From contig OX457074.1 in NCBI GenBank assembly GCA_949752795.1, positions 8,569,527-8,633,526 of the forward strand: DNA of 64,000 nt. The letters are read 5' to 3'. Source of the DNA: Hyperoodon ampullatus (lineage: Eukaryota > Chordata > Mammalia > Artiodactyla > Ziphiidae). The position numbers were made by a program, and so were the translations under genes. Below are positions 1 to 11,182 of the stretch, piece after piece; position 1 is the stretch's first letter, and each line of letters begins with the position of its first letter. The notes below the pieces were generated by a model. That model saw only the letters and a program-made list of their open reading frames with translations. It did not search any database and was not told the DNA's origin.

Positions 1-266
1 TGGCACCTGAGTTAAGTGGATAACCTTACTCAAAGCCTAATGAGCTGATCCTTTTTTTCTGTTTAAGCATTAGTTCAAGTGTACACTAATTATAACCTAT
101 GTAATAGAGTCCCAGAAGAAAGAATTGCCTACTGTTATAACAGATTGAAACTAGAACCCTTCAGGGGTCTATGGATATAAACTGACGCTGCTTCAGAGAC
201 CAAAATCAAGGTGAGAACCAACCAAAAATCCAAAATATGGGTTATTAAATTAAAATAGGCTCTCTC

Positions 267-491
267 GGGCTTCCCTGGTGGCGCAGTGGTTGAGAGTCCG
301 CCTGCCGATGCAGGGGACGCGGGTTGGTGCCCCGGTCTGGGAAGATCCCATAGGCCGCGGAGTGGCTGGGCCCGTGAGCCATGGCCGCTGAGCCTGCGCG
401 TCCGGAGCCTGTGCTCCGCGACGGGAGAGGCCACAACAGTGAGAGGCCCGCATACAGCAAAAAATAAAATAAAATAAAAATAAAATAAAAT
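267..491 (+). mobile_element. CHR-type SINE (tRNA-derived, cetacean)
   Basis: Starts GGCTTCCCTGGTGGCGCAGT and ends in an AAAAT-rich tail. It is flanked by direct repeats of AAAATAGGCTCTCTC (252-266 and about 497-511), so the insertion is well preserved. Confidence 0.9.
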
Positions 492-818
492 AAAATAAAA
501 TAGGCTCTCTCATATGCTATCTGTAGCCACAGCCACATATGAAACTAAGACTCCAGCAGTACTTCAGAGACTTCAAAGCCAATCTACTGACTGTCCAAAA
601 AAGAAGGTAATCTTTCTGATCTCCTAATATCCAACTCATAGAAAGGAAAACTGAGGCAGAGTTTATGGATTCCAGGAAGAGGTTCTACTAGCAGAAGAGA
701 TAACTGGGCTAATCAAAACATAAGTAAAATTCAAACCCATTCCTAAGTGACTATCCACACAGAACTCACTTCCAGGTGGAAGGAATCAGAATAAATCAGA
801 AGACAGTGATTTAAATAG

Positions 819-824
819 TTTATT
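819..824 (-). terminator. Candidate CCDC43 polyadenylation signal
   Basis: TTTATT on the plus strand reads AATAAA on the minus strand, about 1.6 kb past the CCDC43 stop. It would end a 3' UTR of 2441 to about 800. A hexamer alone is weak evidence, and no transcript data are available. Confidence 0.3.
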
Positions 825-965
825 TTTTTAAAAGGTGGTTATGTAAAAAAAATTTTGCAATGCCACAGTTATAGGAGTGTATAGAGGTGACACATCGTTT
901 CCTTAACCATGCGTTTTACCTTCTGCAGAAAGGTAAAAAAATTTGTTAATCTCATAGTTAATGGT

Positions 966-1160
966 ATAAAACAGAGGTCAGCAAACATTTTCTCCGAAGG
1001 GCCAGGTAGTAAATATTTTAGGCTTTAAAGGTCACATAAGGTCTCTGTCACATATTCTTTTACAACCCTTTAAAGATGTAAAATCCATTGTTAGCTTGCA
1101 CCATACAAAAACAGACTGGGCAAAATTTGGTTGCTGGCAGTTGTTTGCCCACCCCTGGTA
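966..1160. repeat. Old hAT-like DNA transposon copy
   Basis: Begins CAGAGGTCAGCAAAC and ends in CCACCCCTGG, the termini of a common mammalian nonautonomous DNA transposon family. It is diverged; the family name is not assigned. Confidence 0.5.
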
Positions 1161-1583
1161 TAAAATATCTACTTTCTGTCTTGACAGAGGAATTGCTGTC
1201 TTCAGGCTTGACAGTCTACTGCCTGAAGTAGGGAAAGGCCTATTTACAACCAAATGTGGCTTGTGACAAAAGTAGACATGGAGGAGAGTTCCTACCCACT
1301 TTTGACTCTCCCAAGCAGTTTTTCCATTCACTCATTCAATAAATTTGTTGCACCTACTATGTACACTCTTAAATATCTTTGTGTTAGCAGAGATTTCCAG
1401 TGTTTCTTCCTTAAAAGGGTTTCTTTAAACTTGTAATTATCAGGTCCTAATATGTTTTAGGACAGATCAGGATTAAAATCTCTACTAGCACTCAAGAGGA
1501 TTCATGATTATAAAAAATGAATTTAGCTAACAATGATATCCTTGTACTCAATACTGACACATCCTTCTTAAAGTCAGAACTCA

Positions 1584-1795
1584 GGGCTTCCCTGGTGGCG
1601 CAGTGGTTTGAGAGTCCGCCTGCCGATGCAGGGGACATGGGTTCGTGCCCCGGTCTGGGAAGATCCCATGTGCTGCAGAGCAGCTGGGCCCGTGAGCCAT
1701 GGTCGCTGAGCCTGCGCGTCTGGAGCCTGTGCTCCGCAACGGGACAGGCTACAACACTGAGAGGCCCGCATATCGCAAAAAAAAAAAAAAAAAAA
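1584..1795 (+). mobile_element. CHR-type SINE
   Basis: Same 5' head as the element at 267, about 195 bp of body, and a pure A tail of about 19 nt at the 3' end. Confidence 0.9.
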
Positions 1796-2441
1796 GCACA
1801 GCCCAGATGAGGAAAAATATATAACTATCTCTTATTAAAAGACACTTTGTTTCCTACCATAGGCTGAAACTTTTTAAAAATCTCAAATGTAGAACATCCA
1901 CCAAATAACTTCTCATTTTCCTAGTTTGTTGCCATGTAACATAAAGTCTGGATCCAGGTAGGGCTCTTCATCAGCTTCCTATTTCAGCCATAAAACAATA
2001 CATTTAGGGGTGAATACTACTTCTGAAGCAATTGACACTCCTACATTTCATCTCAGGGAAGGAGTAATCATGATTCTGCTCCTTCAGGACAAAAACTGTC
2101 AGCTTTCTGAATATTCCTGCTCTTTATCCCAGGTGAGGGAAGACTTTTTAAAGTGGCCAAAAGGAGTACAGGACTTCAGTATTAAAATATAAAGGTTGCC
2201 CCCATTCCAGATCTTTGGTACAGACATCAACTACAATAATCTGCTTACCCACATCACAGAGACATGGCACATTTTGTAATTAGAAATGTTTGTGATTTTC
2301 CTTTTGACCATGTAAACAAAAGGGGAAATGCCTTGGGAAACCACTTTTGCAATGTTTTCTCATTTCTCTTAAATACACAAGTGCACAACCAGTTCTCCCT
2401 TTGACCAAGTTCATGAGGAGAAAGAATAGAGTGGACCAAGG

Positions 2442-2629
2442 TTATCGCTTTCGCTCTCCTCTTTGAGTCCTTTTCTTTTCCTTTTCCTTGCGCTCCTGCT
2501 TGGCTAGCTTGTCCCTCTCCCTCTGCAGCTTGTCCTGTTCCTTCTTCCTTTGGGACTCATCCCGAAGAGAGTCTCGCTCCAGTTTTCGGGCATTAAGGAC
2601 ATCTTCCAAGTTGGTGTTTCGAAACAGAG
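2442..2629 (-). CDS. CCDC43: CCDC43 coding exon 5 (C-terminus and stop)
   Basis: 188 nt. It encodes [19 protein letters not shown], then a charged coiled-coil tail rich in [17 protein letters not shown] heptads, ending in RGERKR and TAA. The exon follows a short 3' splice site, TCCCTTAACTCACCTGTAG, with no polypyrimidine tract. Confidence 0.95.
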
Positions 2630-5600
2630 CTACAGGTGAGTTAAGGGATGAGGGTCCAGGTCACACAGGTCTCAGCTCCTGCTCTCTCCTCATTCTTGCT
2701 GTCGTCTCTCTACATGCCAAGTCTTCAATACTCTCTACCTATCCCTAGTCTTAAAAAAAAAAAACCTTACGTTTATCTTTGGTCTAATGGGAAATCCTAA
2801 AACTACCATTAGTAAAAAATTAGAATAAAAATCTCATTCAGACTTATCTTGAGTGTTAAATATTTCATGAAAATGAAATTTCATTCTACAATAAGTACTT
2901 ATATCATTCACTGACACAATATTGTATAGTATCCAGGCTAGTTTTAGTAACTAGAGTATTAAAGTAACTGGCAAAATTTTTATGTACTTGGTATTAAAAT
3001 GCTTGAAAAGAGTTAAGTTGTTTAACCTTACTAAACTTTATTAGGTTGCTTTTTTCCCTAGACCACTAAAGCTTATGTGAAAATCATGTTCTAAGGAAAT
3101 AAGTTTAACCAGTTAGAAAATACCTAGCCAAAAACTTTACTCTTCATTTCTTACAACTTTAAACCATAACCTGTTACTACCAGACAAGCTCCTCTTTACT
3201 CTTAAAACATAATTTTTTTCTGTTTTAGTGCTTTAAAATGAGTAAGTCTCCCTGAAATAACCCCCGCTTCTCAGATAATCCACCATACTCCTCACCTTTA
3301 AGGTGGATTTCTAAATCCACATTCTCTAGGAAGCTGCTCATAAGTGATTCTGTTGGTAGGGATTTTCCTCAGCACGTATGTTTCAATCTGTCTGTATTTT
3401 AACTTAAAGTCTTCAGTGTTTGTAGTCTCTTTCCACTGAATTATAAGGTCTTTGAGGACAAAGACCAAAACTGCAATATTGTTCTATTTGCTTCCACATT
3501 GCTCGGAAACCCAGCACTTTACACAAGGAATATAGATTCTCATTTTCCCTTAGAAATCCTTTCTCTAAACTAACCCCTTCACAGTTCGTGTTAACATAAT
3601 TTCTTTGGGGAAAATTCTTGCTAAATTGACTATTTAGTACTATCCTAGGACTGGGGCTTACAATGCTGGCCTGACCTGTGTCCTTGGAGGTAAATGGAGC
3701 CCCCAGCAAGGACAGTAAAATAAAAACTGACCCACAAGAATATTCTATGGAGAAACACATGGGGATGGACACAGAGAAGGATACATTTCTCAGAACCAAT
3801 GCTCATCATGGTGGCACCTGAATCATCCTTCTCATCTGCTTCAGTGAGTGACGTTAAGGAAAGTCGGATGGAAGACAAAGGTTAGCACATCCCAACCCAA
3901 CATCAGAAAATAGTGACTAAGGTGATGGGTAGGGAAAGCACGCTGAATGGAAGGACTCTGTCAGGGATATGACGGTAGACCCAGGAGAGTCATCTTTGGA
4001 AGTCTCAACTTGGGGAAGACTGCTCAGAGCTTCTGTAAAATCCTTATCTGTCAGAGGCTGAAAAGAAACTGAAGCTGGTCTAGGTGGACTGCCACATTAT
4101 CTGGGAGCCAGGGGATGGCAAGATAACCTCAAAAACAGTGGTTCTCAAAGTGTGGTTCCCAGAACTCCCCGAGAACTTGTGAGAAATACACATTCTTGGG
4201 CCCCACTCTGGATCTACTAAATCCAAAACTGTGGGACATAAGGCCCAGCAATCTGTTTTAACAAGTCCTCCAGGAGAACCACTGCTTAAAACATTCTTTT
4301 CTAGCCCAAGAAATGAGATTTTGTAGTTGGAACCTCAGCTCTGCCAAACCTGGCAAGAAAAATCATGAGGGAAAACTAGAAGAGGAGTTGGCCCCAAAGA
4401 GCCTAAGAATTCTTTCCTAACCTAGTGACGTTTCTGGTATGATGTCCACTCCATTCAAGCAGGTTCAGTAAGCTAAGCATTCCCTAAACAAATTTCAAAT
4501 TCACAGGGAACCAAGTCTGCCCCTACCAGAAACACTTTCTTTTTACACAGTCCCCACTCAAATTCCAGGTTTATTCTGGTGTTGCTTCGGGGGGTTCAGT
4601 CTCACTTTTATTAATTATGTGGTCACTGGAATATTAAAAAAAAAAAAGATTCAAATGAAACTGCTCCAAATTTGGGAATCCAAATTCAAATCCAGGTTCT
4701 AGTCCTGGTTTTGCTATTAATTCTTTGAATGTCTCTGATCACCCATTCATCTCTTAGTGCCTCAGTTTCCTTATCAACTGTGAAAAAATATAAAGATGGA
4801 TTATACATGTAACACTGTACTTCATAGAAAGGTATTATACAAATATAAAGAATCATAAGTGTAAATCAACTATGAAGAATCACAGCTAGAGCATATTTTC
4901 TGAAAACACAGTAACAGTGTTCCATTCAGGCATTATTTGTTTCACACTGAAGTTTTCAGGAACATATAGATGTGTCTTAAAAAATGTAAGTCCAGTATCA
5001 ACCATTCTAACATCATTCCTCACGCCCACCAAGGGCTATAGATCACTGCCATTTTAGAGGAGAAAATTAAGCTATAGAGGGGGATTGGCAGCTTCCCAGA
5101 ACTCACTGTAAACCAGCAAAGGCTTTTGGCTCAAGCCTCAGAGAATGGCGCTGAGACTCCAGAAAGGATATTCCTCTTCGTCTGTCACGTCAGCATACTG
5201 CGCCAGGAGCGCAGCTTTCCTCTGCTTCTCCTCTTCTGACACCATCCTGGGCTTCACCACAATCTGCGCCTGCTTCTCAATGAGGGTGGCAATGGCCTGG
5301 ACCTCATCTGGGAGGTGGTGAGAGGGAAGGGAGGGACAACAAGGTTGTATGTGAGAGGAAACACGCTCACCGAACCACTAGTCCACCCTGGCAGTGCTTG
5401 GAGTAAAGGCAAGGGCATCTGCTGACTCCTTAGAGCTCTGGGGTGCAAAGGAGGTACCTCGGGGGCCAATGAGAAAGGCAAGGAAAGGCCATGCAGGCCA
5501 GGCTTTAGGTCTCGTATCCGTCTTCAATCAGAGCAGCCCTGCTTTTACTTGTTTTATATATTGAAGTTCTGCTGCTTAAAAAAAAAAAAAAGGTTAAAAA

Positions 5601-8600
5601 GCACTGCATTAGAACCATAGATAATCAAGCCTCCAAACATGAAGCTTTCTCTCCTCTCAACTCAGAAACCAAAGAAGGAATCTAGCTCCAACTTAAGCTG
5701 GTCTATTTCATGTTGATAATTATGCTAGGTGAAATTCTTATATTATTTTAAAATAAAATCATGTTAACTTCTCCATTCTCAAAGAAAGGAGGCAATGGTG
5801 TCAAGCAGTGATTCTCATGCCTGGCTGCATATTAGAATCATCTGGGGGAGCTTTAAAAAAGATAGCAATGCCTGGGTCCCCACCCCAAAGATGTTTATAT
5901 AATTGGTCCATGGTGCGGCCCAGGCCCAGGCACTTTTATTTTTATTTATTTATTTAAAAAATTAATTTATTTTATTTTTGGCTGTGTTGGGGCTTCATTG
6001 CTGCATGTGGGCTTTCTCTAGTTGCGGTGAGCGGGGGCTACTCTTCACTGTGGTGTGTGGGCTTCTCATTGCAGTGGCTCCTCTTGTTGCAGAGCACGGA
6101 CTCTAGGCACATGGGCTCAGTAGCTGCGGCATGCAGGCTCAGTAGCTGTGGCTTGCGGGGTCTAGAGTGCAGGCTCAGTAGTTGTGGCACATGGGCTTAG
6201 TTGCTCCGCGGCATGTGGGATCTTCCCGGACCAGGGATTGAACCCGTGTCCCCTGCATTGGCAGGCAGATTCTTAACTACTGTGCCACCAGGGAAGTCTT
6301 GGCACTGGCACTTTTAAACGTACAGCAAGCAATTCTAGTGTACAGCCACGACTGAGAACCAACATGTAGATAGCTTAGAATAGATTTTATTCAAGTTTGG
6401 ATTTATGATTTGAGCTTTCTGCAGTTAATTTGTCATCCTAATGGTAACATCTCTTTCATTTTAAAGGGTGGAGGGTTTAGCTGAATAAAGCAAAAGACCA
6501 ATCATAATTTGTGTTATGAAATGAGAATATGAAAAAGATGGGAAAATATAGTTGACCCTATACCTGCAGAGCAAATCCACAAGGGGGAGCGGGAAGAGGA
6601 ATGAAAACGAAAAAAGAAAAAACCACAATGAAGACAGCCATGGTCAGCTGAAGCGGAAAAATGTAAAAGGAAAAAAGAAAACCAATGCTCAGTTAAAAAG
6701 TTAAAGTAAGCTGCTCTGTGTTTGCCAGTTTAACTTATTTTAGGGCAAATGAGCATCCACTGGAGAAAACTAAAATCTCTTTCTCTAACAGCTGTAGAGT
6801 AAAGGCTGTTGGAGATGAGACGTAAAAACTCCAACTCTACCTTCTTTTTTCACTTTGGTGACAACATTCTGACTTTCCGACCATCGCTCCACAATCTCCT
6901 TGCAGATGTTAAGAAGGGAATCTTCTTCCTGGTTGGAAAAGTAGACCAATTAATTTCCTGAGAGCCCTCAACCTGAACAAAGTCTATGCAGAGGGCAGAG
7001 CTCCCCCTGCTGGTGATGAGAAGAAATCACAGGGAGGGTTTGGGAGCCACAGAAGAGAGATTATGTTTCTCTTCCGAGGCTCCAAACACAGAGGTAATCC
7101 TGTGTGTGAGTCCCAGAAGCCACATCTGCTAGGACAAGAGCACCCACCCCATCCTGCCAAGCTCCAAAGGAAAGGATTCTCACCAACTCAGGGCAGTCCT
7201 TCTCCTTTTGGGGCAAAAACCTGTTGCTTGAGTCAAAACTCTATGAAATCTTCCTTGGCCAATTTACTCAACTCAGAACACTCTCCAAAGTTTATCAACT
7301 TTCTTGCTGGAACATATCCACGAGCTTGCTGATCCACAATAAAGGGAAGTTAAGTGAGTAGATGGTCTCCTATACAACCATCCGTCTGTCCATTTTTCAT
7401 AAGCAGACATATTCTGCACACCAACCAATCTTCCTCCTTAGCATGGTATGACAGAAAGGATGCTGGCTTTCGTGTCAGACTTACTTAAATTCAAATCCCA
7501 GATCTATGAGCAAGTTTCTTAACTTTTCCAAGCTTCACATCTTCCCAGGATTTGAGAGAGGATGAATGTGTATAAAGGGCCTACAGTCCTGACCGCTGGT
7601 GGTCCAGCGGTTAGGACTCCGTGCTTTCACTGCCGTGGGCCAGGGTTCAATCCCTGGTCAGGGAACTAAGATCCCACATGTTGTGCACCGCCAAAAAAAA
7701 GGCCTACACCACTGGGCAAAGAACAGGCATTTCAACAAATATGGGTATTTCCCTCCATCTTCCTTTTGGCTGCCTTCACCATCTTCATCTTCTACCCCTC
7801 ATGATGAGCTGTCAGTGTTCACATTTCCTAATGTGTCGGGCACTGTTCAAATACATAAGAATTCTCAGAGTTCTTAAAACAATCTCAAGAAGCACTCTCA
7901 ATTTAGAGATGAGGAAACCAAGGCACAGAGGTTAAGTAACTTGCCCAAGGTGATACAAGTAATAAGTGGATTAAACAGGATTTGAACCCAAGCAGTCTGG
8001 CTTTGAGCCCACGTTCTCAACCGTTATATTACACCATCTCTCAGAGAAAAGTAAGGAGAGGCAGAACACAGACTTACTGTGGATATCCTTATTTTGTACC
8101 CAACAAAGGATTCCATCCTCTACCCTGCATACTTTTAGCATGCATGCCAGACATATTGAACTTCTTTGGTCCAGAGTTCCAGTCTTGCAAGGATCCCCAG
8201 CAGGAAAAGCGAAGGGAGAGGAAAAGAAAGAAGGGTAGGAAAAGGAATGGAGAGGCAAAAGGGAAAGGGCCCTCATCCAAACCAAAGAAGTTCATTCCTC
8301 CGTTCATTTATTCATCCAGATGGTTCCTGCCATATTCAAGGCACCAAGATGAGTGCTAAGAGATGAATGAGAAACAGTCACTAGCCTCATAACGCTTACA
8401 ACTTAGAAGGCTGGTATATAAACAGCTGCGACGAAATAAAATATCCTGTCTACTAAATCACTGTGATAATCATTTAATGATGTATGTAAGTCAAATTGTT
8501 ATACTGTACACCTTAAACTTATGTAGTGCTGTATGTCAATTATATCTCAATACAACTGGAAGAAAAAAATGTAACGTCCTACTTAATGCTATGACCCTAC

Positions 8601-11182
8601 TTAAAATTGCTCACCCCTCCATTCCACTCCTGATCCTCTTACAATGCTCCTTTTTTCCTAGCACTAATCATTTTCTAACATACTACATAATTTACTGATT
8701 ATGTCTTTCCTTACCGGAATATAACCCTTTGAGGGCAGGGATTTCTGTCTATGTTGTTCCCTAAAGTACCCCAAGCACTTAGGGCAGTGCCTGGCAGAGA
8801 GTAATCCATCAATAAAAATTTGATTAATCAATCAGCGTGGGACTTCCCTGGCAGTCCAGTGGTTAAGACTTCATCTTCCAATGCAGGAGGTGTGGGTTAG
8901 ATCCCTGGTGGGGCAGCTAAGATCCCACATGCCTCACGGCCAAGAAACCAAAACATAAAACAGAAGCAATATTGTAACAAATTCAGTAAAAGACTTAAAA
9001 AAAAATCAATCAGCGCAAGTGCAATCAGAAGGAATAAAGGGAAGGATGACAGAAGTTTTTGTTTACTGTCATTTGCTCCCAATTATATATACTATTCTTG
9101 AATCTTACCTCAAATTGTTGCTGACAAACTTCTAAATTCCTAATATTGAATTTAGCCCAATATGACGATTGATTTGGCTATGCCTTTTGTTTTTCCTAGA
9201 ATGGGATTTGGTACAATAGTCGGGAGGTTTTTTTTTTGGCGGTAGGCGGGCCTCTCACTGCTGTGGCCTCTCCCGTTGTGGAGCACAGGCTCCGGACGCG
9301 CAGGCTCAGCGGCCATGGCTCACGGGCCAAGCCGCTCCACAGCATGTGGGATCCTCCCGGACCGGGGCATGAACCCGTGTCCCCTGCATCGGCAGGCGGA
9401 CTCTCAACCACTGCGCCACCAGGGAAGCCCTAGTCGGGAGCTTTTATATGCAGCCCAACTGACTGACAGACAATAAGCAGTGCTATGAGTGATGTGTTTG
9501 GTCTATACCATATTCATTGGCCTTGCTGCCCTGTAAAGTTGCTCCTCAGTTTTCATGGACAGGACCCCTGCCTCCCCATATCATTCCTGGCCAATTCTTC
9601 CCAAAGTCATTTTCTACATAGAAGGGGTTGGGAAAACTGTGAGAAAATTAAGCATGGTGTGTGAATTGGGCAGAGGGAGGGAAGCCACCTTAAAAATGAG
9701 TTTGTCTTCTGCAGTTTATATGCAAACAAGAGGGAAATACAAAGAACCAAATCTGGTCTAGATAACCCTTCTACCAAGAGACTGTTAAGAGCCTAAGGCA
9801 AATTCATGCCTGCCTTTATCTGCAGACATACAGTTCTAAGTAATGATACAATGTAAAGAACAGGTCACGGAGCTGGTACCAATGAGTACCCAAATTACTT
9901 CAACTTCTTTTTCATGGAGTCTTTAGAAACTTCCCAGTGGGAGATTTTTTTAAAAGTAACTTAAATTGCTTGCCTCCTACTCTTTCCCTCTATGACCTGC
10001 AATGTAATGGTTCAAGAAAAGAAGTTACTCCACTGTGTTGTATTTCCACTGAACTTATGAGTTGCATCACAAGCTATGTTAAGGCTTTCCCATTTATAGG
10101 TCAGTCTCACCAGAGCAGGCTCTGGAACTAAAAGGGGGCCCTTGCCAGGAGGCCCTGGGACAGCTGCACTAGTGTTATGTTTTAACCACGTGACCAGTCA
10201 ATGAACTGCACTTTCAGCAAGTAAGTGTAGGTAGAGATGAGGGCAGGAGAAATGATCAGGTTGGAAAAGTGGACATCTTGGTGACTTACTACTTAAATAT
10301 AGTTTAAAGCACAATTTCTGAATTCTTGAATTTGCTTCTAAAAGGCTAAGTATCAAGTTTATCTCTCTTCTTTAAAACTCTGATCTCTCTTACTCCCCAA
10401 CCTACTCCCCCCAATGATTACTTTATTTCTAAATACAGTAAAGGATCAAGCACAAAATTTGTTTCCGTTCTGCCTAGGCGTGAAAAGACCTCTACCGCCT
10501 AAACTGACCTTTTTTGGACTCCTACCTCCAAAATAGGAAACCGAGAGGGTACCTCCTGCAGGCTTTTGTCAGGGGCACTGCCTCTTAAAGGGCACAGACA
10601 TCTCAGAGCACTTAATTCCCCCCTCTGAACACTGTCAGCGGGTGGGAATGAAATTGGTTGTTAGACGTTTATGATAAAACTCATTTAGACATTTCAACGC
10701 CTTTGGAAGAATACTCACCCAGCTCATCCACAGGCATCTGAGAGGGCCTTGTCCTCAAGAATAAGGTAAAGCCTTTCCTCTCTATGCACCTGCAACCTTC
10801 CAGCTCCCAAAACCCTGGGTGGGGAGCAACCCCCTTCCCACAAGGCCCAGGGCTCAGAAGAGTATTCCTCTCCCAGGTGAGACCACTAATCCTTTGGGAC
10901 ACCAAGTAGGGGAAAGGGGATACGAAGAACTGACAGGGGCCGGCAGAGAGGCTAAAGGAATGTGTCCGGGCTTCTCACCAGGAAAGCAGAGAGGATACCC
11001 TGCAGAGCGTCCAGCTTCTCCTCTTCCTCCTCCTCCTGAAGGACACCCAGGATGTAGGCACCGTAAACGGCTCGGTCCACTCCCAGCGCCTCCAACCGTC
11101 CGTCTAGCCACGATTCAAAGCCGCTGCCCCCTCCATCGCTCTCGCCGGAGGTAGCAACGGCCACTGCGCTGGGCGCCGCCAT
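2442..11182 (-). CDS. CCDC43: CCDC43, coiled-coil domain protein 43, complete gene (5 coding exons)
   Basis: The span runs from start codon (11180-11182) to stop (TAA at 2442-2444). Coding exons are 10979-11182, 6841-6928, 5172-5307, 3785-3843 and 2442-2629. They sum to 675 nt, giving 224 aa, the same length as the human protein as I recall it. The N-terminus (about residues 20-68) is the conserved folded part with the core [20 protein letters not shown]. The C-terminal third is rich in Lys, Glu and Arg, is predicted coiled coil, and ends in a basic tail. The molecular function is not established, and I infer none. All frames join without stops. Introns 1 and 2 are ordinary GT-AG; introns 3 and 4 carry minor-spliceosome signals. 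The gene is divergent from DBF4B, about 16 kb away, which matches the human arrangement. Identity is near certain because every exon matches. Confidence 0.96.
2630..3784 (-). other. CCDC43: U12-type GT-AG intron (CCDC43 intron 4)
   Basis: 1,155 nt. The donor is GTATCCTTC (3784 downward), the branch region is TCCCTTAAC (2648-2640), and the end is CTGTAG. The branch A is 11-12 nt from exon 5 and there is no polypyrimidine tract. Both ends fit the minor class, although the termini are GT and AG. Confidence 0.88.
3785..3843 (-). CDS. CCDC43: CCDC43 coding exon 4 (59-nt micro-exon between two minor-class introns)
   Basis: It encodes [19 protein letters not shown] plus split codons at both ends. 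The acceptor dinucleotide is AC, not AG, preceded by TTCCTTAAC. The downstream donor is GTATCCTTC. The reading frame is kept only with these junctions, which give the expected 224-aa protein. Confidence 0.93.
4136..4290 (+). repeat. hAT (MER5-like) DNA transposon copy
   Basis: Terminal motif CAGTGGTTCTCAAAGTGTGG at the left and its inverted counterpart (GGAGAACCACTGC) at the right, about 150 bp apart. It lies inside the AT-AC intron of CCDC43. Confidence 0.7.
4680..4800 (+). repeat. MIR fragment
   Basis: Contains the MIR-like string GCCTCAGTTTCCTTATC after a diverged core. Ancient tRNA-derived SINE. Confidence 0.5.
5172..5307 (-). CDS. CCDC43: CCDC43 coding exon 3
   Basis: 136 nt after the acceptor CTCCCAG. 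It encodes [20 protein letters not shown] and then a Glu/Lys-rich stretch ending in DVTDEE. There is no GT after the exon: the next bases on the minus strand are ATATCCTTT, the U12-type AT-AC donor consensus. The last two bases (GA) are completed by the T of exon 4. Confidence 0.94.
5796..6362 (+). repeat. Old hAT-like copy interrupted by a SINE
   Basis: Left part GTGATTCTCATGCCTGGC and right end CGACTGAGAACC look like the two ends of one element. A SINE occupies 5935-6298, with GGCACT(TTTA) repeated on both sides. Confidence 0.55.
5935..6298 (-). mobile_element. Long-form CHR-type SINE, antisense
   Basis: Minus orientation: T-rich tail first, then GGCTGTGTTGGGGCTTCATT, ending in the head complement CCACCAGGGAAGTC. 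About 330 bp, longer and more diverged than the 200-bp young copies. Confidence 0.85.
6841..6928 (-). CDS. CCDC43: CCDC43 coding exon 2
   Basis: 88 nt, entered in phase 0 after the acceptor CCAACCAG. It encodes [16 protein letters not shown] and continues to a Lys-rich end at the donor GTAGAG. The final G is the first base of a split Asp codon. Confidence 0.95.
7445..7540 (+). repeat. MIR-like fragment
   Basis: GATGCTGGCTTTCGTGTCAG then AAATCCCAGATCTATGAGCA is a diverged MIR core. Confidence 0.5.
7586..7700 (+). mobile_element. Short CHR-1-like SINE
   Basis: About 105 bp with the tRNA-derived box GGTTCAATCCCTGGTCAGGG and an A8 tail, flanked by imperfect repeats of AAGGGCCTACA and AAAGGCCTACA. 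Confidence 0.8.
7850..8035 (-). repeat. MIR antisense copy
   Basis: Contains GATGAGGAAACCAAGGCACA and GTTAAGTAACTTGCCCAAGG, the classic antisense MIR core. Confidence 0.75.
8425..8570 (+). repeat. L1 3'-end fragment
   Basis: TGTATGTCAATTATATCTCAAT followed by an A-rich tail resembles the 3' end of older L1 elements. Confidence 0.45.
8838..9003 (+). mobile_element. CHR-1-like SINE
   Basis: Begins GGGACTTCCCTGGCAGTCCA and ends in an A tail. The duplication AATCAATCAGCG flanks both sides. Confidence 0.85.
9227..9430 (-). mobile_element. CHR-type SINE, antisense
   Basis: T tail at 9227, head complement GCCACCAGGGAAGCCC at the right. TAGTCGGGAG is repeated on each side. Confidence 0.9.
10979..11182 (-). 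CDS. CCDC43: CCDC43 coding exon 1
   Basis: 68 codons beginning [18 protein letters not shown] and ending in LSAFL, followed on the minus strand by the donor GTGAGAAG. The start is chosen because it matches the family N-terminus. Another in-frame ATG lies 26 codons upstream at 11258-11260 but falls within a promoter-like NRF1 motif. An acidic EEEEEE run lies near residues 51-56. Confidence 0.95.

Larger units (their letters stand above)
3844..5171 (-). other. CCDC43: U12-type AT-AC intron (CCDC43 intron 3)
   Basis: 1,328 nt. On the minus strand it starts ATATCCTTT (5171 down to 5163) and ends GTCACTCAC. The branch-point consensus TTCCTTAAC lies at 3861-3853, placing the branch adenosine 10-11 nt from the exon. 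These are the textbook signals for removal by the U11/U12-U4atac/U6atac spliceosome. The intron holds a hAT-like repeat (4136-4290) and a MIR. Confidence 0.93.
5308..6840 (-). other. CCDC43: CCDC43 intron 2 (ordinary GT-AG)
   Basis: Noncoding. It contains a hAT-like copy (about 5796-6362) split by a minus-strand SINE (5935-6298), and purine-rich single-copy sequence near 6590-6690. I see no further exon. Confidence 0.85.
6929..10978 (-). other. CCDC43: CCDC43 intron 1 (ordinary GT-AG)
   Basis: About 4 kb of noncoding DNA with three SINEs (7586-7700, 8838-9003, 9227-9430), MIR-like copies (7445-7540, 7850-8035) and an L1 tail (8425-8570). No additional coding exon was recognised. Confidence 0.85.

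Noticed and set aside
7589..7690. Possible tRNA gene
   Set aside because: The GGTTCAATCCCTGG box is the tRNA-derived head of a CHR-type SINE; no complete cloverleaf and an A tail follows.
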